From the NCBI RefSeq assembly GCF_000003605.2, contig NW_003155736.1, positions 746,977 to 779,365 of the forward strand: a stretch of DNA of 32,389 nt, written 5' to 3'. Position 1 is the first letter of the stretch; each line of letters begins with the position of its first letter. The stretch is from Saccoglossus kowalevskii. Its lineage: Eukaryota > Hemichordata > Enteropneusta > Harrimaniidae. A program made the translations under genes and the position numbers. This document shows, piece by piece, positions 1 to 11,591 of this stretch. The notes under the pieces are model-generated. The model did not search any database. It had not been told where the DNA came from and saw nothing but the letters and a program-made list of their open reading frames with translations.

Positions 1-163
1 ACGTCGCTATGAGTCCCATATCGAACAGGACGCAGCGCGACGACCACCGACCTTTAAGCGTCTCAGCCATCTTACAGCGCCTAGTCGAATTTCATGGAAA
101 CAAACAATGTCGCTTTACATCGTCGTATACGTCGCTATGAAACCGATATCGAAGACGACGCAG
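1..163. repeat. Direct repeat pair at left window edge (period 128 bp)
   Basis: A 35-base segment beginning ACGTCGCTATGA at position 1 recurs at 129-163 with a few substitutions and the same ending GACGCAG. Both copies contain ATATCGAA. The 128-base spacing suggests a tandem repeat or satellite cut by the window edge, of which only one full period is visible. The sequence between the copies is unusually CpG-rich. No coding potential is seen. The repeat nature is seen directly; that it continues to the left is inference. Confidence 0.6.
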
Positions 164-1099
164 TAAAGTTTCCCGAACGTGGATGGGTTCAAAGTGGAAG
201 TGCAAGATTATTCACGTGAGAACGCGTTAAATCGCAAATGTATTTGCATCACTGAGACTGTTGTGTCTTTACAAATAGACCAGCACTTATTTTTTCAAAA
301 TGTAGTTCCAGACATATTGTTTTATTATCTCAAGTTTTGAAAAAATCTCGAAAATTATTTCTAAAGTGACATCGCGTTTATCTCGAAAGTTTTGTTTGTG
401 ACCCCAATTATTTTTTCCATATGACTGTATATACCATTAATATATTCGCTTAATATATATCAGTAAAAAATATCCCAAAAACTTGCGTTAAACTGTAGTG
501 ATCAATCAGATTGCAAACTGTCGGGCCCACATCAGACGCGAATTCATCCAAATCAGTGCGTACTAATATGTGTGTGAAATGACTCAGAGACTGTTTACCT
601 CCAAAGATAACAACGATCTAAATCTGCAGTGGACACACTTTATAAATAAAAAAAGTAGATTAGTCGACGCTCAATATTAACCACTTATTTCGTGTTTATA
701 AATGAAATGATTTTTTTGATTCAAATACAGTATACAGACAGAATGTTTCTTTCTTAACAAATACAGATCCGCTTAAAAATATATTTTCTCTTATTTAGAT
801 AATTTGATTACACTTGCTCGTTAATGTTGTCAATATCGATATCTATATTATAAGGTAATATTCTAATTATTTGTGGGAATGAGGGGATTTCATGGTAACG
901 CTGATGAAATATTCTCTAAATTATTTTAATTACTACCTAAACGCGTGATTTAAAGGTATGGCTATCCGACACGTGGAATTGCCGTGCTAATAGCAATTTA
1001 ATCGTTATTATAGTTTTAATAACCGGTAATAAAAATAATTACTCGTCCGTTCCTTCCTTTATTTCGTCGTCAGGAAGTAAGGGAGATTCAAATTACCTC
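164..1099. other. Non-coding, AT-rich; no feature recognised
   Basis: All frames are broken by stops and I see no conserved protein segment, tRNA or repeat. The stretch contains ordinary AT-rich invertebrate intergenic sequence with short palindromes such as ATATCGATAT near 836. Confidence 0.5.
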
Positions 1100-1340
1100 T
1101 TGTATTGACTTTAGTCACGTGACTGCGAGACAGCTCGTGAGCGAGCTATTCAAAAATACGGTTTCATTCATTAAAATGCCAGTAACCAGGATTGCGTGGG
1201 GGAGTTAAGCCGCGGCTTATATAGGAATGACGTGAGAATGGCGAGGTCTGATCAGCGACGGCGACTGAGCAACTTCTCATACAGCGGACAATCAGCGTCT
1301 CTATCCGATTACTGTTATTCGACGATGACGTCAAAGCTGC
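1100..1340 (+). promoter_or_regulatory. Candidate promoter: CACGTG palindrome, TATA box, CRE
   Basis: Several core and upstream promoter motifs lie close together. AGTCACGTGACT (1113-1124) is a perfect 12-base palindrome around an E-box of the USF/MITF/TFEB type. A hairpin AGCTCG-TGAG-CGAGCT follows at 1132-1147. TATATAG (1218-1224) sits in a GC-rich setting like a TATA box. A CRE half site TGACGTGA (1228-1235) and a full CRE TGACGTCA (1326-1333) flank the expected start near 1250. A strong splice donor, ACG|GTAAGA, occurs at 1603/1604, so a non-coding first exon of roughly 1250-1603 is possible. Whether it serves the NDNF gene 17 kb downstream or is a chance cluster cannot be told from sequence. 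Confidence 0.3.
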
Positions 1341-3356
1341 AACGCTATTCGCTAATTTCTTTTTACTGTTGTTGGCTGGTAATTTTAATCCATTCATAAG
1401 CATTGTTCGACGACTTTTTAGTTCTACTTCGCAAGCAAACTTCAAAGTGTGCGACACCAAAGTGCTGAGACAACCAACAAACGCTATATTATACTCCGTG
1501 TATAAGAACAGTTTTTTAGTTCTACAACCGTAATGTGTCACATCGGTTCAAGCTACACACTGTAAGGACGCAACGGTGGCCTAGAGTAGACCGGCAAACA
1601 ACGGTAAGATACAGACATTTAGTTGTTTCGCTTTGCCCCCTATGGTTTTCTTTCATTCATATCGATCGTATCATTTCGAGTAAATCCGGGAAGTATACAG
1701 CTATCATTTTCAAAATGTGATAACCCTTTTTTTGTTAACTCCCAGTCTTCACTAAGGCAACGTATATTATTTTATATACAAACAAATTTATATATATTTG
1801 TTATATTTGAGAGATTGGTGTTGAACTCTAGAGATCCGGCCGGGGATAACATTACTCTGTGCTTCTATGGTAATGGTGAATGTAGTGCAGTGCCGCCATC
1901 TAAGAAAAACACGGTATTCTCTTCAAGTTGAAACGCTGTATATTGCAGTTATAGTAGTATATATAGCTAACATTGACGGTCATAATGTAGCTAGCATAAA
2001 ACTTATACACATATCAAATCTTATCATTGCAAAATATTGATTTCTCAATTGACGTTTTTGATTTTCTTATCGAGTCAGCTGCGAAATATGAATACATTTT
2101 ATTTATGACCCCATAACTATAAACGCTCCGTCCCTGATATTGCGCGCTTTACAGAGCGGTGTTTTTAAGCGATAAATTACCTGGCACCGAGGCGCTGATT
2201 CCATCATTAACAAGCGTGGATGTCGTGATAACTTTAATAAGAACGACGTTCTAAGCACAAATAGAATCACGCCGACAAGTAATTCAATTTACTAAATTTG
2301 AAAACGTAAAAAATCGCCTGTTAATCCGTTATTGAGATTTACCTATATAGGGTTAGAAGTCAATCTAATCCAAGGCTTACAACTGCAGATCCCTAGTACA
2401 CGAATCTATGAATCTTTGTGACAGGACCTTTTATTTAGAAAATTCCGGCCACCTAATCACAATTTGCGATAGGAGTGTGATATGTGAGAGAGTTGGGGGA
2501 AGGGGGTGGGGGCATTCTGATGAAGAAATGTGGCGAAAAATTGCACCCAATCCTACCAAGATGTGGAATCGGGGTGAAATGTTTTTTTTTCGCGTATTGG
2601 ACTTTCTAACATTCATTCATAAACTGCGCGTGACATTTATTCTGATCATTGGGAGTTTAGTGATCTAGGGACTCGCGGTGGCGTATCGAGACGACATTGT
2701 GGTCTTCTTCGGCGTTCCAAGCCATATCGACTGCGCATGCGGCAAGACCCAGGCCGTACAAGATCAGTTTTCACACAAAAAATGATTTTCAAGTGGGTCG
2801 TTGGTTTCTGTTCACCCTTAAACGGTTCCCAACGGCTAGGACACGAATCATGAAATCTACGTGGCCACTGTTTACGGAGTGCACATCGCATGCAAACGGG
2901 GATCAAAGAAAGTTGTATGGTGTCACAGACAGCACTCCGTTGGATGCATTTTTTCTCCACATCTTGCAAGGCGATGCCCACCCTAAGTAACATGGTTAAA
3001 ACTCGGGATTTCAAGTTCAAATTCCCCCATCCAATGACGTGGAATGACCATTCCCTTAGGGATGCACCATTGTTTCCATTGGGGTGACTATGTTAGAATT
3101 TGTGGATTATTGGATAACGTGTGCGCCTCCCTTCAACCAGATTATTTTTCATTATTTAACCCAAAATAGAGTGTTTGCATGTGACTAATTAGTGTTTAGT
3201 GTTGAAAAAACACCATTATGGCCTCCAATATTCAGGCGACGGCGTTCGAATACCGAACGTGCAAAGGGTCTCACATCCACCACTATAAGAATTGTTGTAC
3301 GCCCTCACGTCAGTGAAAACCCACCAAGAAGTACTCTTTCACACACACACCTATGA
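1341..3356. other. Non-coding; one G-run triplet
   Basis: No exon is recognised. Open frames around 2646-3020 on both strands are short and match nothing I know. At 2495-2512 the + strand has three runs of five Gs separated by AA and T. A TGCGCATGCG, like a partial NRF1 site, lies at 2732-2741. A match to the 3' half of the CTCF consensus (minus strand) lies near 1892-1901. These are isolated motifs only. Confidence 0.4.
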
Positions 3357-3568
3357 TACTGTAAAGGGGGTAATTATTCACTGGGTTTTAATTTAGCTTA
3401 TTTCGCTGACTGGCGAAATGCGCTAAATTAAAACACAGTGAATATGTAAAACTTAGTATAGAACACATTATCTTAATGACGAAACCGTGAATTTAAAACC
3501 CACTGAATATGTCTGAAATTGTAAATCAGTGAAATTTAAACCCAGTGAAAATTATTCATTTTACAGTA
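3357..3568. mobile_element. MITE with TA target duplication and nested hairpin
   Basis: The element runs from CTGTAAA at 3359 to TTTACAG at 3566 (208 bp) and is flanked by TA on both sides (3357-3358 and 3567-3568), as for TA-targeting DNA transposons. The ends form imperfect inverted repeats of about 40 bases: the left end contains TTATTCACTGGGTTT and the right end its complement with small changes. Inside, 3376-3406 and 3413-3443 form a 31-bp hairpin with 28 matches around a six-base loop. The motifs CACTGAATAT and GTGAAATTTAAACC recur between the hairpin and the right end. There is no open frame, so it is non-autonomous. Related ACTGTAAA-ended elements with TTCGC/GCGAA motifs are, as I recall, common in marine invertebrate genomes; the family is not assigned. 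Confidence 0.8.
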
Positions 3569-6488
3569 GTCACCTGAGTTCTGCTTCAACTGCCACAACT
3601 CTGACTTCATGGATAACACATATAAAACATATAATAATAAAGGAAATATTACAAAAAAAAAAGAATTGAATGTATATATCGTCAACTGGACATAATCGTC
3701 CACAATCGGTAACATTGCTTCCCAATTCATTTACCCTTTATCAATATACAAGTTATCACCCACGTCAAATAAACGTGACCATTTCTATTTGTCGGTATGT
3801 CGGATCGTGGCGTCAGCATACTCTAATTAAAAGGGAGGTGTCTTCTATGATCAATAAGAAATGTTTTGATCTACTCTATCATCGCCAACCCTGTCGCAGT
3901 GTGGTGCCATACCACGCTTATTTCTTTTATAATCGTTCGGAATCCTGACACACTAGACTACCCACCTCGATGATTTTAATCTAAAACTGCCGGACTCGTC
4001 ACTAGTTAAATGGATGTGACTCGATGCCAACTTCGGAAGCATACAATTAGTTGCAATTAAACGAGTAGTTATTTAAGAACAACCACACAGGTTTTTCGTA
4101 ATTGCATTACTAACCTAAGTTATTAGGTTGCTTCATTGCGTGCTTTGGGTGGGTTTGGTATGTCTGGGATGACTACGGCAACTTCAGTTTGACTTTGCAT
4201 GGTTTCCTGGTGCGTTTTCTGGATGATAAGGAGCTATGGTTGGAGTATTGGGGGGGCGTATTAGGGGTAGGTGGTGTGGAAACATAATGCTTTCTGGCGC
4301 ACATCTCAGAGGTGATTTTGTAGCGAATGTTGGTACAAGTTACAATCGCCGAGAACAAACTATAAGTAACCCACACATGGCGAAATGTTTAAAAACAAGC
4401 GTCAAGATCATTGACTTCTGGGGTACTAACCAGAGCGTAGTGCCGATTTGCGCTGTAGCGTGACGATGTCTACTGTTTGTAAACAATTGTTGTTTTCGTC
4501 TGTCGTACAGTAGTATTTGGCTTCTGTTCAAATGCCTCCAGGCTGCTTAGTTCAGCCAAGTTGTCGGGGGGTATTGGCCTTCTGTATTACAGCGCTGTAA
4601 GGGTCATTTGCTAACATGCCGTCACAACACTTTTTTTTGCGACTAGCGAATGACTATACAAACGAACGATGACGTCATTTTCTGTTATCTACACAATTGG
4701 CGACAAACTCGGGGTAACGATACACGCACTATTCTTAATTAATTATCACAGCTAGTCGTAGTTGTTTTAACGCCTCTACGCCTGATTGTGTATTAACGAG
4801 TAGATGTTCCCGTGCCAAGTAACTGACTTGACAGTCTTAAATATGTCCCAGAGGGAAGTTTCCAAAGTTCCTATTTAGGCGAACGTGATACTATAATCAT
4901 TGTTTTGCCAAGATCAATAATGGCCATGTTCCAGACAATTAATTAACAAGTGATTAAGTTACTCTAACTTTACTGAGTATTCAACTCAAGTTGTTTATTG
5001 ATATATCTGTGTGCGGTATATTCGAGTCGCTTCTAATCTATAATCCAGAAAATATGTCGGCAAATGTTTCGTCAGGATCAAAGGCCCCTTTAGCCACCAA
5101 TTAAAACATCTATGCGGTTTTCGTTGCCGAATGAATACACATTTAACAGCTTTTCTGGAAATGTTATTTCAGTACTTGAGTTATTGTGTGATCGCAAGGT
5201 ACCATACTCTCTGTTAATGACATGCATGCCCATGAATTAAAAAAAAACTTTTAGTCCGCAAAAAACCCCGAAAACTGAACAGGGCACGTTTTTGGAAATG
5301 TTATTATGCTGGTAGATATTCCAAAAGTCGATAAAGAAGATTACGATTGTCATTCAGCTCGTATACTCGAGAGTTATGTCTAAAAGATACGAAGACAAGA
5401 ACAAGGTCAACAATAATTTATTCAATCATGGAGCTAAACATTATTCAATGTATGTGATGCATGATGTTTCTCCCAGAATATATAGCAGTTTAGAGTGTTG
5501 TTAACTCACAAAACCTAGCAATTCGGTTTTCTAGTTGCCTAGAACGCATCACACTTCTGCAGTTCACGTAGCTGAATAAGATAGCTTGAAAAGTTTAAAT
5601 TTGCAATTTGTCTCCCGTAACCCGGAAGTAACTAACCGCAGATTTAAGTTGGAACTCTAGAGGCACATATAGTATTTGTAGCAAAGTAAACAACGACGTG
5701 ATGACTGGGCAACTACATCGGGAGGGAATCCCCCCGGTGTAATGTTCAAGGGTCTGCGAAGTGCTAGACTTTTCACTTATCAAAAGAATTGTTTATCTAA
5801 AGGCTTTCTAACATCAACATAAAAGTGCACGTAAAGATCCGAACCAACACAAGAAACTTGAAAACTCGTCTGGCGTAACGTCGATTGCCCACATTGGATG
5901 TCAAGGAATTCACACCCAGCCACTTTACAGAAACACACTGATAGTTTTTACGCGCACTATAGAATTCTTTTCCGTTGATGAATTGGGTATTTTAAAAACG
6001 TTCAAGAGGCACTTCAGAGAGTGTCTGGCTAAAACTAGAAGCAGTGTTTGGCAAATTACCCTCGGAACTAGGGAGTTCTGAGTGCCCCGCTGTGATATAA
6101 ACACCACTCCGCTCGCGTGTAACCTCTACAACTAAGGTCTCGGACTCACTTGTACTGTCCGGTCAATGGCGTACGACGGACGCAACTGTTCCCAAAAAAT
6201 GGTAGCGGATAAAGGATAAATTTACGGCCGCTACAAAAAGTATTCTCGACTGTACATATAACGTGACTAAACCGATAACACAGGTGAGATATTTATAATT
6301 ACTTCGAACGACCATATCATTTCGTTTTCAACTAAAAACGAAAAAAAAAGTATGAAACGTCGTTTATTATTTGTTCACAACTTGTTCATCTTTAAATAGT
6401 GTATGATTACAAGTTAGGTGTCACCATAGAATTTCATGTCAGGGCACCCTTGGCAGCGTCTTTAATTTCAACTTCACCCATCTCCGAT
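3569..6488. other. Non-coding; no gene recognised
   Basis: No exon, RNA gene or large repeat is seen. A consensus CRE (TGACGTCA) lies at 4670-4677. A G-rich stretch occurs at 4230-4280 without four proper G-runs. A poly-A tract occurs near 5240. Confidence 0.45.
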
Positions 6489-6526
6489 TATTAATGCCAG
6501 TGGCTTAAATATAACTGGCATTAATA
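6489..6526. repeat. Perfect 13-bp inverted repeat, 12-base loop
   Basis: TATTAATGCCAGT at 6489-6501 is followed after 12 bases by its exact complement ACTGGCATTAATA at 6514-6526. The stem is perfect and could form a cruciform or an RNA hairpin. It is too short for a typical microRNA precursor, and no transposon ends or target duplications are evident. Function unknown. Confidence 0.8.
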
Positions 6527-7463
6527 TCAATTGGCTCGGATGGCGTTCCACACTCACAGGCGAAAGCAATCGCGTCCATGGGGTACTGACTGGATCGGCT
6601 TTGCTTGCCATCATTGCTATTTTTGAAGCAGAGTCAATCACACTATCTCTGAGTAACGTTCTCTAAATCGAACCTCTATGTAACGGCATTTATATTAAAC
6701 TCACTCCACCAATATATTTTACATATTCTAGTTGATTTCGTAGTTTTTGTCTTATGACGTGTGTCTACATCATAAGGTTACCATGGAACAACCCAATTTA
6801 GTAGCTGATCTTAAAAGAATGGCAACATCACTACAATTCGGGTTCTCAATATTCCCTTACACTTTTTCTGCAGATTTTTTTGCCCGGTTCTTAGTCGGAA
6901 ATCTGACTCTGCAAACCTTTTCTATGCATCGAGGTCGGGAAGAATCGTGTAAGTAGCCTGCGAATTGTCGGTCTTACTGATGTTATATCCGGTTACAGAC
7001 AGCTAGTCTGCTTGCATTTGTCCCAGCCACACACATTCAACATTATCGTTATGCTCCTCCCTAGCCTGCCCAGTAGTTACTGGGACCTGACCCCCTAAGC
7101 CGATAATTACGCGATGATTGATATGCTCAAATGGTTCCTCGCGACATTTGGAAAAAACACACTAAAAACAAAAGTAGAAAACTACGAGCAAGTATTACCA
7201 AAAGAGGTCGCTCGTGTTTTTGTGGGGAGTTCGCTTTTCTCGGCGTCCGGGACAGGTTTGTATCACTTCAAATTTGAGAATACGAACACGACACGGCTGG
7301 GGTCTTGCACGGTCGTAGGCCACAAGGGTCAAAACAATGTGTGCACAGACGGCTCGGACGGACACAAAAATAGAAATGCGAAAGATACCCGATATCATAT
7401 CATAGATTTTTTCAAGATTTAATTCCATCGCTCTATTTCCGATCTAGTCTATTCATAGCACAA

Positions 7464-7476
7464 AGGTCAAAGGTCG
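7464..7476 (+). promoter_or_regulatory. DR1 nuclear-receptor element (candidate)
   Basis: AGGTCA-A-AGGTCG is a direct repeat of the nuclear-receptor half site with a one-base spacer, matching the DR1 class bound by HNF4, RXR heterodimers and COUP-TF in animals, with one departure in the last base. Two further DR1s occur at 13384 and 13876. Function is not shown. Confidence 0.35.
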
Positions 7477-7539
7477 AGCTTCTTATCGCTCCATAGTAGC
7501 GCTTTGAAAGAGAGCACTCTGTGTGGAGCTTTCGCTGAG

Positions 7540-7553
7540 GCGCCCCCTACTGC
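7540..7553 (-). promoter_or_regulatory. CTCF-like binding motif (candidate)
   Basis: The minus strand reads GCAGTAGGGGGCGC, which matches 13 of 14 positions of the bilaterian CTCF consensus CCASYAGRKGGCRS. At the base composition here I estimate about 0.1 such matches expected by chance in the window. It is about 11.5 kb upstream of the NDNF start codon. Confidence 0.3.
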
Positions 7554-10500
7554 GCTCGACGGCAGTAATATATATAGTTGCTCAGTGTATATTTTAGAAG
7601 GTACAACTAGTGTAATAAATTAAGAAAATCCACGTACAGAGAAATGGAAGTTAATTGTTTTTTTAAGGTAGCAATTTGGGTGGGCTCATGTTCATTCCGA
7701 TAAAGAAGGAATCAGATTCAATGACTGAGTCTGAATAGCATGCAAACACATGGACGTACTACGCATTACCTACCACAAGCACAGTCCAGTCGGTTGGCCT
7801 TTTTCCACTAACAAACTTTGGAGGCCGGATGGTCAGTCAGAGGAAGACAACCGACAGGAAAGTACTAATGGCTAGTATAAGGGGGATATTCAAGCACAAG
7901 AAGCGCAGTTCTTGGTTGTTGTTTATGTTTGTTTAGTTTGAAATCTATCGTTTTTATTGGTGCAAAACATTGTTGAGTATTCTCGATAATTTCTTAAACA
8001 GAAATTATTTTTCATCCCCTCAATGACCAGTTTGACATTTTGTCTCAACAAATTTTCAGTTTCCACGATTTTCAAATGGTCAAACCCTCGAGACAGCCGT
8101 GACGTCTTGAGAGTCAGCCACAATAAACGTCCCGACTGCACTGTCGGATCACCGATGTGCGTTTTGTTATTTTTGCGAAAACAACAACACTCGGAAATGA
8201 CTCTCTTTAAAAGGTCATGTAGTTAGTGTTAGATATGGCGTTAGTGAGTTATTCGATACGTTTCAAGTGTTTACCGAACACTGTCGTACCGACAAATTGT
8301 TTATATGTAAACAACCTAAGGAGGAGCTTGTATTAAGTACCTATTTGTAGCCATCGAGGTGAAGCAGAGATAATTACTAGTATTTCACGTAGCCACATAG
8401 CCATTCGCTTCATTTCGATTCGATTCAACTGGCAATACTAGTGAAGTATATGGTATAACACATGTTTGGGTATATCATCGCGTGTAATATCGATATATCG
8501 ATATGCAAATTATTAGAATACACCAAATCTCGTTTGTCGCATTTTCGCTGTTCTGAGTACATATAATCGATGGGTGATTGTTCCGATAGTATGATATGGG
8601 GAAATAGTATGCTTTCATCGACTTGTATTTGCGATTTTGTATCTACTGGAGAAAGCATGGTCCGTCATTGTCGATTCTAATATCCGAAAATTCCATCTTT
8701 AAAGACACTAAATGTACCAGAAATGACATGCGTAACTAACGATCGTTGGTGGCTCCCTGGTTTCGCGTGACATACACTGACAACGGTCTCGGATAATTAA
8801 CCCACGCAATGATAACATAAATTATAATTTTTATTATCTTATTCCGGAACGGAATACTAATATCACAATTGTCTTCAAGTTCAATATGAAGACGGCATAT
8901 GTCTTTAACGAATCGGAGGTAACGAACAAGGCGACACCTGTAGCACCGTATGTGTTAGGCGACGCATCTCAAGCCACCAACTTCAATTTTTCACGCGTAA
9001 AAATATTCTTCATGAATATGTATGCATCTACGGAATTGACTCGATATCAAAATAAAACGAAAGTGAAACTAGTAGTATTCTCGATACGTATTATTGTCTT
9101 TCACTGGAATGGACATAATGTCATTAGTCGTACAGATCGATAGTATTGTGATGATCTTTAGTCCCTACTGCACTCACCTGTGTTGGCTATTAAGGAAATT
9201 GACGGAAGTAAACGATGAAAAAAGTGAATATTACACTTCCTGTCTGTAACGAAATCGTGAGATCCGATTGAATGTAGTGTTTGTACAGCTTTGCACAGAA
9301 CGTTGATGCGTACGTTTTTTTTTTATTACCTGAAACAACCGGAAATGGGGCATGTTCTCATAGAACATTGGTTTAATTTAATAGACGCTGAGAATCGTAC
9401 TCGGCAATTCTAGTTGTCAAAATGTTACTCGTGGAGATCGGACTTTTGAACCGTGACCCCACTAAAACAGTCTGCAACACCACCATTTTGAGGCAATACT
9501 CAAATAGGTTAAGTCGGGGTGATCATGTCAGGGCGGCTCGTTATGAATGAACGCGTTATCTATGCCAGATAACATCAATCACCGCCTACGCAAAAAACCC
9601 AAACCCCTCACAAAGGTCGCTGCAAGGGATTTTCGTTTTATCCTTTGACGTTTATCGCAATTTACGTCACCGTGGCTTCCAGCGGGGAGAACATAATCTG
9701 AAAATAGAAATGTTCAAGGTAGCGGACCGGTGTGAGCTTTAACAAATTATTCTGTCCGTCTAATTTATCGAATTAGGCTAGTTTACCTAAGAGCAGGTGC
9801 TTACAGGCGTGCCCACGCACAACACGTACACTGCAGTAGAGAGATAAATGATTCGAATTTTCTCCGTCATTTTACAACAATTCATGAGAAAATACAAGAA
9901 GCCTACCAATTAAATCACATACCTTGTAGTGGCAACTCGTGATACCAAAGGGCTTCCCCAAAAATACGTCATCGCGATCGGGGAAAAACCATTCAAAATA
10001 GGAGACGTTGAAGTTAAAACGAGGGGCATTTTTCCACATTCGAGCTCACACTGACTGCTTGAAAAATCTTTATTTATTAGTTGCCCCGAATCCTACACAG
10101 GTTGGAATACGTGTTTAAAGTATTTGATAGTACTTCTGTACATATCAGTATGAAATCGCAATGTAATTTTCATTTTCATTTTAGAACCGCACGCTTCTTC
10201 TAATATAGGTGTGAGTGACAAGTGTAATGGTTCTGCGACACTCCGTTATTAAAAGCTTCCGGTTATTAATCGGTGTTCCGTTACAGACGCCCCTCATTCA
10301 TTACGTGCGATCGCATGACAAAACGCGGTAATAGTGATAAATTGCGCCATCCCTACAATACAACATAATCGATATTGCGTAAAAATGTATTACTGGAAAA
10401 GCTGTCAATCGGCGATATACCGAGTGAATTGTCTCGTAATAACGACACCCGATGTGGTTACCGGAAGGTAATACTATCTAAGACTGTGAACGTGCCGCGA

Positions 10501-11494
10501 CACGCCTTAAAATAGGTGTATAAATGCAATTACTTTTAACGCGACAACTTTGGAAGCTGAAATTGAAATTGAAGTGCACGCGATAGCATCGCTGCTTTGT
10601 AAGGTAATACTTATTCATTGTTGCTTTATAACTTTCAGTACCCAACAACTACAGTGTTACTATGCCGCATTTCAGTTGTGGTGTTATGCTTATGAACTGA
10701 TAACTACTACTTTTTCCCGGACCACGCTCCTTTCCCACGGAGTAAGAAACCGGACCCCATGCGTAACACTCATCATCGTAATTTTACAGGGTCTATGTCA
10801 ATTTGTACTGAGACAACATATGTACTAATATACTAATTTTCTTATTTTGCTGAGCAAGTAAACCCACAGTATACTAACAATTTACACATTTAGTGAAGTG
10901 TCGTACATTATACCAGTATTTAATATCCCATAATGCCAATCGACTTTGGCAATCGATCTGTTATACAATGTACCTGAATTCACTCGTGTTCCGAGAAACG
11001 CGTTTCAGGACAGTATCGAAATATCTGACTTGTATAAAACACATGTTATGCCCAAGCTGTGTTCCGATGGCTGTATGGCGATCCAAATACAACGAAAAAA
11101 GTGGGACTAAAGAATATAACGATAATTTCAGCTCCAGCTATTTCTCCATTGTAAGAAATCGTTCAAGAAAGCAAACTAATACAAAAGAATATATACGTTG
11201 ATGTGACGAACGACGCCATCTGCAGTTTGTACGTGGTGAACGACTATTCTGCACGCTTTATCTCTCACCCAGTTTACTATTGGTGCAAACATTTGCACTG
11301 TTCGATATTTTTGTCTAGAATAGGAATAAGGTGTCTACTAATAGTTAATAAATAACTTTGCGTTCTTTTCGTGTGATGCTATCCATTTAAAAAGTCGTTC
11401 AGAATGTATTTATAATTTGACGTGTCTTCTACGCGTTCATGTACTAGTATATTGGTTGTATATGTTACTATTATGATTTATATCTACTGAAATC

Positions 11495-11591
11495 TGCGCA
11501 TGCGCGGGAACATCTCGCGAGTCGATCGCCTGATTCGAGTTTCCGTAAATCGGAATGTACTTGATGATGGGAGAAGCAATATACATATGTG
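11495..11591 (+). promoter_or_regulatory. Candidate CpG-type promoter: NRF1 site plus CTCGCGAG
   Basis: TGCGCATGCGCG (11495-11506) fits the NRF1 consensus YGCGCAYGCGCR at every position. Seven bases later TCTCGCGAG (11513-11521) matches nine of ten bases of the TCTCGCGAGA promoter motif. In animals both motifs mark TATA-less start regions. A good splice donor, G|GTAAGG, follows at 11591/11592, so a short non-coding first exon of about 70 bases is possible. It would then splice to the acceptor at 19091 in front of the NDNF start codon. The motifs are seen; the exon and its link to NDNF are inference. Confidence 0.35.

Larger units (their letters stand above)
6527..11494. other. Non-coding; scattered regulatory-type motifs
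   Basis: No convincing exon is present; the longest open frame (7114-7422, 102 codons) resembles nothing I recognise. Motifs seen: a 16-base hairpin CCCAGTAGTTACTGGG at 7069-7084; a DR1 nuclear-receptor element at 7464-7476; a CTCF-like element on the minus strand at 7540-7553; and a palindrome ATCGATATATCGAT near 8490. Each is a sequence match only. Confidence 0.4.

Noticed and set aside
1164-1541. Minus-strand open frame of 125 codons
   Set aside because: Low-complexity serine/asparagine composition, no known domain, and it lies over a promoter-like cluster on the other strand.
2646-3020. Overlapping open frames on both strands, up to 124 codons
   Set aside because: Neither translation shows transposase, reverse transcriptase or other known motifs; overlapping frames on both strands point to chance.
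4230-4280. Possible G-quadruplex
   Set aside because: Only two runs of four or more Gs are present; the others are pairs.
7114-7422. Open frame of 102 codons on the plus strand
   Set aside because: No recognisable family motif, and no splice or promoter context supports it; frames of this length are expected by chance over 32 kb on six frames.
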